Shown here: positions 56,693 through 64,000 of the stretch, piece by piece
How positions within the stretch are numbered: position 1 is the stretch's first letter
Layout: each line of letters begins with the position of its first letter
Source of the DNA: Melampsora larici-populina 98AG31
Lineage: Eukaryota; Basidiomycota; Pucciniomycetes; Pucciniales; Melampsoraceae
Length of the DNA stretch: 64,000 nucleotides
Direction: 5' to 3'
Assembly: GCF_000204055.1 (NCBI RefSeq)
Contig: NW_006768775.1
Location: 310,001 to 374,000, forward strand
Program-made: the position numbers and the translations under genes
The notes under the pieces: model-generated
Told to the model about the DNA's origin: nothing
The model's database searches: none
Seen by the model: the letters and a program-made list of their open reading frames with translations, nothing else

Positions 56693-59219
56693 AGACCTTC
56701 TCTTTTTCTTGGTTGCTGCTGCAGGACCAGTCGGAATTTGTTTGACGTTTGTGACATCTGCTAACACACGCTTGTCATCAGCTTTGCTTTTCATCTCTAA
56801 CAGCTTTGCTTGTTTCTGCGAATATTGTAATGCAATGTCTTGTTTCCTCCATTCCTCGAGGTATTCAAAAACAAGCTTGACACCTCCTTCAATTATATCC
56901 CCACCCATAGCCTGCTCGATGTCCTGTGATTGCTTAATGTTATCAAGTGAATTGACTATTGTTCTTGCCTCACCAATTCCAAAATAATCTTCACTTTCAC
57001 AATAATCATCATCTCCAAAAATCTTGATGTAATGCAACTTATAAATGGAAACCAATTCATCAGCGAGTTCCTTCAAAGCTGTATCCAAAGGACCATTTCT
57101 TTTTCTTGACAAGGTTTTTTTAGGTAATGCTGGTGCATTACCCGCCTGAGCTGCAACTTTCTCGGCCTCGATATCGATGGGTTTCAAAAACCCATCAACT
57201 TTGAATACATCCTCCATAGCCATCTGATAATTCGCCTTTGTCAATCGAGGTAAGTTACAAACTAGCATCTCAGCAGCTTCTGGGTCACAATTCGAGCAAG
57301 TGCATTTTGGGAATCCGGCGTCTGCTTCCCGTTCCTTTTCGGCAATCACTCGGGGATCATCTACGCGACGGGGGATTGTTCCAATCCTAGATATCAAAGT
57401 CAGTCTGAGAAACCCGCCGAGTGATTGTTCCAACAAATGACGACTTACGTGTTTGCCAGTGATAGCGCCACTCGTAGGCAGATTGGTGTCAAAGCATACA
57501 TATCCATGAGCTGATCGTCAGTCATTTGTTTTTTATCATCAACCTTCTCAACATCATTTTCACCTCCAGACCGAATTCTTTCCACAAATAGGATGGCTAA
57601 CCCTGCACTTCTTCCGCGTCCACATCTGCCAAACAGTTGAGTCAGCTCTGGAATGGCTGTCCGACCCATGACAATCACCTCCATCACCGAAGGCCAATCT
57701 TGACCAAGGCCAAGAGCATATGTACATGAAATCAGAGGGAATTCGTCTTTTGTATAACCCAAAATTCCACGTTCTTTCTCTTTATTTCCGATACATGAAT
57801 GGTACCTTCGGATCAGAGAGCTGTCTGGATCGTGCTCGCCTTTTGGTGTGCCTCGGGCTTTGTTGATAACTTTCATCACCTCAAAGGTAGCATTCCTTGA
57901 ACCTGAGTAGATTAGTGCCTTCACTAGATCACAATCGGGCACTGCTTCCTTTTTAGCATAAAGCGCTTTTAAATCTAATGCACTCCTTAACCCGTGGTCC
58001 ATTTGAATTCGAATGATTCTGATATTCGATCGACTCAGTTCGCCACGTACAATCTTGAGATCGACCTCCTGGATGCTTAAGTTGTTGAGAATCGCGGCGA
58101 AAGGCCTCGGTGCACAAGTTGCTGACATCAATAGAAGAGGAATTTTATTTGTAGCTATCAGACGGAGAAACAGCTCTCCATAAGATGGTCGAAATTGACC
58201 TCCATCCTGTTGCCGCATGAACGCGGCCGAGTGCTTTGCTTGTCCGTTCTGGACCATTCCCCACCAGTAAATCATATGCGCTTCATCTATTACCTTCAAA
58301 ATAAGACGATTTTGAAACTTTATACTGAAATAAATACGCTCAAAAGGCTTGCTATTTAAAAAGATTTCGGGGCTCTTTATCAAAAATCCAAAGTATTTTG
58401 ACATCAGCTTCATTTCAATGAATGAACAATTGAAGGTTCGAGAAAAAATATTCACCACATATATTACTCTGTAAACACCTGTCATGATATCATTTTCCAC
58501 AGCGCTTGTAAAGCTGTCCTTTTTCAAATTCACAGCGGTGATATTCCATCTCTTTTTCTCAGTAACCTTAGATCAAAACATTACATTAATAAGTAAAGTA
58601 TAGTAACATGATGGGCTCCGATGATGATTATGGAATATGTATCACTTACCTGATTGTCACCCAAAGCATCCAGCGGATTTAACACAATAAGCGTGGCCTT
58701 TGACTCTATTGCAAACAAATCCAGAAACATCTCTGCAACTCGAGTCTTTCCATAGCCAGTGCCCGCCAGTATAAATGTATCACGCCCCGCGACCAAAGCC
58801 ACAACTGCTTCTACTTGTAGCTCTTTAGCTTTGCATTTATATCTTTTCAAATGATTGTCCTCAATTAGCTTCCTCAATTCTTCCTCGGTCAAGGCCAGGA
58901 CCCAGTCTGGAAGAACAACCTTTGCATGAGTTTGCTTAGGAACTGCATCCGAAGGCAAATAAGCGAGGACTTCAGTAGGTCGTCGATTATTTTGTACATG
59001 TTTCGCGGGTGTCAGATTGTTTCTAGCTGAGCTACGAAGAGTATCTCTTCTTCCTTCAGGCTCGAAAGCAGGCGAATCGATGGTGACCATTGAAAAGCAA
59101 CGTCGACACGCCGTGAGTTGATCGGTTGGGTAACTTGAGAACCGGGCTGAAAGCTTGATTTTTCGTATGCTTTTCAAAAGCTTGAGCCAGAACCAATCCC
59201 TCCCTTGAAACTTTTGCAC
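56555..59219 (-). CDS. RecQ-like superfamily 2 DNA helicase of the transposon
   Basis: Minus-strand exons: 59219 (or ATG 59090, MVTIDSPAFEP) to 58650, 58566-58456, 58374-57449 and 57386-56555. Introns are GTAAGT...CTAAG, GTGAAT...AAAG (in-frame, 81 bases, removed because the family reads ..IYVSPEIFLNSKPFE..) and GTAAGT...CTAG. Motifs in order: Q-like ELQVEAVVAL, Walker A AGTGYGKT, DEAH with VIDEAHMIYWWG, SAT in LLMSATCAP, motif IV IYSGSRNAT, motif V ALGLGQDWPSV and motif VI QLFGRCGRGRSAGLAILF. A Cys cluster FPKCTCSNCDPEAAEML follows, then a Lys/Glu-rich C-terminus with KKKRRS. It should unwind DNA 3'-5' using ATP, presumably during excision or repair of the element. The gene is tail-to-tail with the transposase gene and overlaps it by 138 bases. 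Confidence 0.85.
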
Positions 59220-59588
59220 CGTGTCTCACAGACAAACGAGTCTGTCTCTCTCTCTCGTAATCAAAACGACGCTCTCTCTCCCTCCCTCTTACTCCTTGAT
59301 CGCCTCTCTCTTTTGACATGGTTCTCTCTCTTTTGCCATCGTCCAAAACCTTTTGGGCATCTTTCGGATTCAACCGCCTCCGCAGTGGTACAATCGACTT
59401 CAAAAATTGTTACAGATTTCAATCTGATGATTGAAGGAAAAGAATCATATTAACCAATGTGATCATGTTGATGAGACTATGTACAGGATGTGCGAGAATT
59501 TTTTGGTCTGTTCAGATTTTTCAACAAAGCAATGATGAAGGTAATAATGTAGGTCCAGTTTCAAATGTTTGAAAATCTGGATTTTGGG

Positions 59589-59683
59589 AATCTACTCAGG
59601 CTGAAACAACTCGATAAGTCGTAAGTCCCTCCTCCGCAGGCTCCGGAGGACGCCTGCGAGGAGGAGGGACTTAGTTAAGTTAG
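59589..59683. repeat. Right TIR (95 bp) of the 6.5-kb element
   Basis: Reverse complement of 53143-53237 with one C/T difference in the GTCCTxCGGA segment; followed directly by the TSD TCACAATAA. Confidence 0.95.
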
Positions 59684-59692
59684 TCACAATAA

Positions 59693-60664
59693 AGGTTTTT
59701 GTCTTGGACATCACTATCAGTGATATCGATCATTGATTACTATACATTTACATATGTGATATAAAAATCATATTATACATTTACATATCATAATATACAT
59801 TTACATATCATATCAGTGATATCGAAATCATTTCATCCTTCCAGAAACTTCTACATAATCAAGAAACCTCCCTATCCACTCCTTTCAAAAGAGCCCTTCA
59901 CAATTGACTTATATTCAGGTGATTACAGTCTTCATCGCTTCAAAATATCCCCTTCGAATCAAATCTAATTCGCTTGTTCGTGTTTTCTAATCCAAAAATT
60001 CCCTTTAACTTACATCCTTTCTTTGAGCTTATTGGATTGTTCGTTCATGAGCTTGAAATCATCTCTTATCTAATCCAACAATCACTTCCAACTCACATCC
60101 TATCTCGTTTCAAAACCACTTCAAGTTGCTCCTTGATATCGTTTGAACTTATTAGATTCTTCATCAGCTTAAAATCATCTTGAGTTACAATTATCTTCTA
60201 TAGTGATTGTCAACATTTTTTCCTACCCCGAAATCGAATCATCATCAGATCATTGCTTCAAAGATTAATTTTAATTGACGTCTTTACATCGCTGGACAAA
60301 ATTATCAATTCAAAATTTATTTTCAACTTCCTTCTTACAAACCTCTTTGACTCGGATATGAATTAAATGATGATTTTATTCGAAAAGTTATCAGCCTTAT
60401 TCAGTTCAAGTTCAAACAAATTACTTTCAAAACAAGTCCAAATTAGTGTATTACTAACAGGTCTTTACATCGCTGGAAAAACTCAACTTTCAAATCGATG
60501 CATCGAATCAAAATTTATTTCTAACTTACGGATCTTCATTTCACTGAGAAACCATCCCTTTTTCACATCAAGTCATCGCCCAGTTTGTTTTCACTTCAAT
60601 AGCCTTATTTAGTTCAGAAGATCTTCAAACAACCCATTACATCACATTAAAACACTTACCCGCA
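59693..60664. other. AT-rich 5' flank of gene C
   Basis: It contains a short tandem repeat of ATACATTTACATAT at about 59746-59810. After that comes AT/CT-rich sequence in which TTTACATCGCTGGA(C/A)AAA occurs twice (60284 and 60467), so part of the leader is duplicated. No gene was seen before ATG 60665. Confidence 0.5.
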
Positions 60665-62664
60665 ATGGCTCCTCGAACTCGAAAGAAAGGAGCTTCGGCC
60701 GCTTCCAAGTCTTCTAAGCAAGGTAATCAACCAGAAGATGCAGCTCCAGGAACTAATGGTTTGAACACCTCAACCCGTGCTGCTGTGTCTAAGAGACCTC
60801 CTCAGGCTCCACGCTCCACCAACCCATCTAAACGAGTTCGTAACAACGACGCCACCAACGCTAATGAACCATCTCATACCGATTTATCTACTGGTGCCAA
60901 CGACATTGACGATCAACCACCTTTGAATGATTTGGAAGTCACTCCTACACTTAAAAATTATAAGACCTTGATGAAATTGTGGCCTCCTGGTCGTATTATT
61001 GAACATCTCCGAGAACATAAAGCTTCGACTCATAACCGACCATCTACTGAAGTTCGAGATCATGTCAAGTTAGTATTCAAACAATTCAACCAAGAGCTCC
61101 TCATGCTCGCTATGATAGGTCAAGTGAGCGAGAGTACCATCAAGTCCATAATGTAAGTAATCATTCATTTAGAGTCTTTTCTATGTACTTTACTTACAAC
61201 TGTTGTTTCATTATCTTTGTATAATCCAACAGACCTGAATTGACCGCTACAAGAGCTACAAGTGCTTACACACTATTCCTCGAGTACTGTATCGGTTGTT
61301 TGGGCGAACCAAGTAAGTCGCATTTTCGAATATCAATCTGAACATCTGATCAATTGATTTACTCAAATCATTTCCTTCAATCTCATTAGTGCCGCTGAGA
61401 GGTGCAGAAGAAGGTGGTGTCGTATTGGGTGATCGCAACCGGAAGAACGGGGCACGATGGCGAGCACTTTCCGAAGATGAGGTGGCTGTGTTTGATCCCA
61501 TTATCTTCTACGCGTTGGCTGGCGTTCCTAACCCATTGTTAGATTTGGAAACCATCGAAGACCGTGTGGATGATAATCAGGAGGAGGATGGCGACACCTT
61601 TGTACCAATCCCAGCCGTTCACAAGCTAACTGTTGAAGAGGACGAGCTCTACCGGCCTATATATGAACGGCTAGTCGATTTAAAGAAGGTTGAAAACCAA
61701 CTGGGCAAGCCTTCCACGGGTCCTTCCAAATCACAGCTCCAGCGTAAATCAAAGACAGCTATCAAGAGGATCTCTCATCAGGTAAGTTAACCATCTTTTG
61801 CTAGAGTTATCAAGTTAATGGGCAAGAGACTAACTTTCTTCCGGTGACTCAGCTTTCATGCGAAGCCCATCGTTTAGACTTTGCCTACTACCTGGTGGCG
61901 ACCAGCACAGTCACTCCGAACAAGTCTACTGAGCTGGGGTGGCTCAAGCAATTCACGACTCATCCCCAAATAGCTACTTGGGCCAACAAAAGTTGCAGTC
62001 TTGCAACTGTTTTTGCAACGTATTCACAAGGCGAGTCCATGGCAAAGGCAATTGCCTTGGTTAACGGCAAACCCAAACGACAACGGCCTGATAAGCAACA
62101 GCCGAGTGATAAAATTAAAGTAGATCTAGGACGTCTCTTGGCAGCTATTACATGTGAGTGTTTTTGAGTATTTCATCCTTCCTTTATTTGTTATGCACAT
62201 CTGATGCTCTGCTTGTGTTGGCAGACAAAACTCTGGGATACACTCCCCCTCAGGCTTTTCCACAGACTGCTGACCCGGTATCTGAAGTAAAAAAAAGGGC
62301 CTTACCACTCTCTATTGGTCTTGCCGAAGGATCAAGACTGACGGACGAAAAGCTGGCCGTTGGATTCAAGAAGATGCAATCTACAACCCGACTTGAGTGG
62401 ATCAATGACATCAAAGACGGTAAATTTCGCTTAACAAAATTGAGGGTTGGGTCTGATGAGGCAATTGGCGAGCCGGTGACTTTAGATGATAACGAAATAG
62501 AGGCAGCTTTGGCTACTACTCCTCGCGCGATGGATAAGGTGGTAGGCTCAATTGATAACAATCCCAGTGCTGAGTCTAATTCAAATCAAGCAGCAAACAA
62601 GAATAAAAATGGAGGTGAAAGTGATTCCACAATCGAAAGTGATGATGGTGAGGAAGAAGACTGA
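60665..62664 (+). CDS. Rust-type nuclear-like protein with HMG-box-like segment (gene C, 566 residues)
   Basis: Five exons join in frame: 60665-61152, 61233-61312, 61390-61781, 61853-62153 and 62225-62664, introns GTAAGT or GTGAGT ... AG. The first 90 residues are basic and Ser/Ala/Pro-rich (PRTRKKGASAASKSS; KRPPQAPRSTNPSKRVRN), as in nuclear DNA-binding proteins. Residues about 165-235 read TSAYTLFLEYC ... GDRNRKNGARWRALSEDEVAVFD, which has the spacing of an HMG box (F-L helix 1, basic turn, W-x-x-L-S-x-x-E). An acidic linker, a central block (HRLDFAYYLVATSTV ... FTTHPQIATWANKS) and an acidic tail (SDDGEEED) follow. The HMG assignment is by eye. It lies on the same strand as genes A and B, and all three are inside the candidate KDZ element, with the 6.5-kb transposon between. 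Confidence 0.65.
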
Positions 62665-63229
62665 TCGTCTAACTGGATTTCATGAGTTGTTGTTTAAGCT
62701 ATACAAACTAAATAAACTTGCTATACAAGCTATATAAATTTCTAGTCTGATGATACAATTAAATACGTTTTTTTGTTTTCAATTTTTTTTGTTTTCAATT
62801 TTTTTATACTGTCATCGAAGGATGCGAAGTTTCTCATGTTAGATCGGAGCGAGCTATCAGATGTTTTACAAATTGGATGATACAATTAAAAACCTTGCCT
62901 GTTTCTTTTCAACGTTTCTATTTTCTTTTTAGTGTTTCTTTTCAATTTCATCAAAGGATGAAAAGTGTCGTGTCTTATGTTAGATCCAGCTATCGGATGT
63001 TAAGAAATTTGTTCTTGTTTCTTTTCACCGTTTCTTTTTTATGTTTGAAGTTTCTTTTTAGGAAGCGAAAGTATCAAATGTTACAAATCTGATGAACCCG
63101 TTAAAAAAACTATTTGTTTTGTGTTTCTTGTTCAGCAAGCTATGCGATGAGAAAGCAAGTGAGATTTTCCTCATGTGAAGCGCAACACTGTTGTTGCGCA
63201 AATGATTAAAAATTTGGGTACGAGATGAG
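62665..63229. repeat. Diverged tandem units downstream of gene C
   Basis: About 130-bp units with GATACAATTAAA, GTTTCTTTTCAA, ATC(G/A)AAGGATG(C/A)(G/A)AAG, ATGTTAGATC and AGCTATC(A/G)GATGTT occur two to three times between 62745 and 63125. There is no coding sequence. Confidence 0.5.
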
Positions 63230-64000
63230 TCTGCGCCCCTAATAAAATCTTGACCAGACTCGGGCGAAGAACTGACTGGGTGTAATTGCGATTCTGGCCA
63301 GATGACGCCAGATCAGCTCTTCTCTCTGAGTTCAAAGGTTCGATTTCTGACCAGATGAGGCCAGATTGATTCCCCCCCTCCGAGTGCGAAAATTCAAATT
63401 TCGACCAGATGAGGCTGACCTCTCCACAGTAGCAATTGTAGGCATCAGAGGCCAGTTACCAATAACTTATCCCCTTTTTGTTAACAGCTCCAAGCGGTAT
63501 CTAACCTAAATAACATCTTGTATGTCAATTAAGCTCACATGGTGATGAATCTACTCGTTGAAACCGAGTATTGCTCCCTCATATACTAATGAGTGGTGGC
63601 TGATTTGAAAAATGGAACAACAATTGTGAGCATTTGTAACAATCACATTGGCCTCCTTTTCTTTTCATTGAAATGTTTCATGATGGTCTTTTGACAATTT
63701 CATCCTTGATAAGGTATGCAGGAGATATTATAGTGATACGACACCAATGTGTATGTACAACGGGTAAGATCATTTGTAATGAGGAGTGCAGATGAGTGCA
63801 GATGGCATTTCCTCTGATTATAGTGTTATGTGCAGTGTCATGAATTTCGAGTGAAAGTTTTGAGTTTAAAGTCCTGTTAATGACAGATGAATCTGTGAGC
63901 TGTAGTCAGATTGATCTGCCACAGTCATGGCTATGTTGATAGCCATGACTGTAGCAGATGAGTCTGACTACAACTCACAGATTCCATCTGCTGTCAGATT
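63230..64000. repeat. Right-hand CAGATGA subterminal repeats, cut by window edge
   Basis: Three roughly 65-bp units with ACCAGATGA(G/C)GCCAGAT or a shortened form lie at about 63298, 63349 and 63400. A CAGATGAGTGCAGATGG segment follows at 63791. The 130-bp palindromic core then fills 63871-64000, an inverted copy of 39618-39747 with three differences. The block mirrors the left-hand repeats beside KDZ copy 2; the element's outer end lies beyond the window. Confidence 0.75.

Larger units (their letters stand above)
53143..59683. mobile_element. 6541-bp DUF6589/RecQ-helicase DNA transposon (AcademH-like), 9-bp TSD
   Basis: 95-bp TIRs with one mismatch bound the element; TCACAATAA flanks both sides (53134-53142 and 59684-59692). 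Inside are two convergent spliced genes, a DUF6589-type transposase (plus) and a RecQ-like helicase (minus), with no stop codon or frameshift in either. The combination of an RNase H-fold transposase, a RecQ-type helicase and 9-10 bp TSDs corresponds to what I remember being described as the AcademH lineage; the assignment should be checked by search. Near-identical TIRs, perfect TSD and intact genes imply recent transposition. Confidence 0.9.

Overview
The window looks like transposon-rich DNA of a rust fungus (Pucciniales, for example Melampsora or Puccinia; the species cannot be fixed from sequence alone). The reasons are short spliceosomal introns of about 55-105 bases (GTAAGT/GTATGT ... 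YAG) in nearly every gene, an AT-rich background, KDZ transposases, MULE transposases fused to an OTU-type peptidase domain, a Copia element, and several spliced genes that I recognise only as rust-type proteins of unknown function. A run of 249 Ns (18336-18584) marks a scaffold gap. Only about three loci look like ordinary host genes: a ketopantoate reductase family gene (29992-31782), a spliced 101-residue secreted cysteine-rich protein on the minus strand (33994-34378), and the 3' end of a zinc-knuckle gene at the left edge.

Left part (1-16 kb): the zinc-knuckle gene end; a first foldback cluster of roughly 180-bp units (1.1-2.8 kb); KDZ transposase copy 1 (3.06-6.64 kb, minus, at least one nonsense codon); proline-rich and coiled-coil remnants (6.7-9.4 kb); then a decayed MULE (10.1-15.8 kb, minus). 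This MULE has four in-frame stops, a Lys at the expected catalytic Glu, a TA-flanked MITE in its SWIM-finger exon and a 3.5-kb insertion bounded by a perfect 10-bp direct repeat.

Middle (16-39.5 kb): a 5636-bp MULE with about 50-bp TIRs and an 8-bp TSD, carrying a transposase-CCHC-OTU protein; a long AT-rich tract with diverged LTR-like segments, GC-rich hairpin clusters around a small spliced gene fragment, and Tourist-like MITEs; the ketopantoate reductase and secreted-protein genes; then a 5'-truncated Copia element (minus) whose 3' LTR region holds three small GC-rich hairpin insertions.

Right part (39.6-64 kb): KDZ copy 2 (40.4-43.9 kb, minus) lies beside a 0.7-kb block of CATCTG-type subterminal repeats. 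A 130-bp segment of that block recurs in inverted orientation at the extreme right edge, with only three differences, all at CpG sites. The 24 kb between could be one very large KDZ element carrying rust-type genes A, B and C (48.2-49.8, 49.9-50.2, 60.7-62.7 kb), a foldback element (44.4-46.4 kb), a Tc1/mariner copy (51.1-52.3 kb) and a nested 6541-bp element (53143-59683). That nested element is the clearest discovery: 95-bp TIRs, a perfect 9-bp TSD, and two convergent genes, a DUF6589-type RNase H-fold transposase and a RecQ-like helicase. It matches what I recall of the AcademH type. A 104-bp MITE with the same ends and its own 9-bp TSD sits at 34962-35065, so this family has moved non-autonomous copies too.
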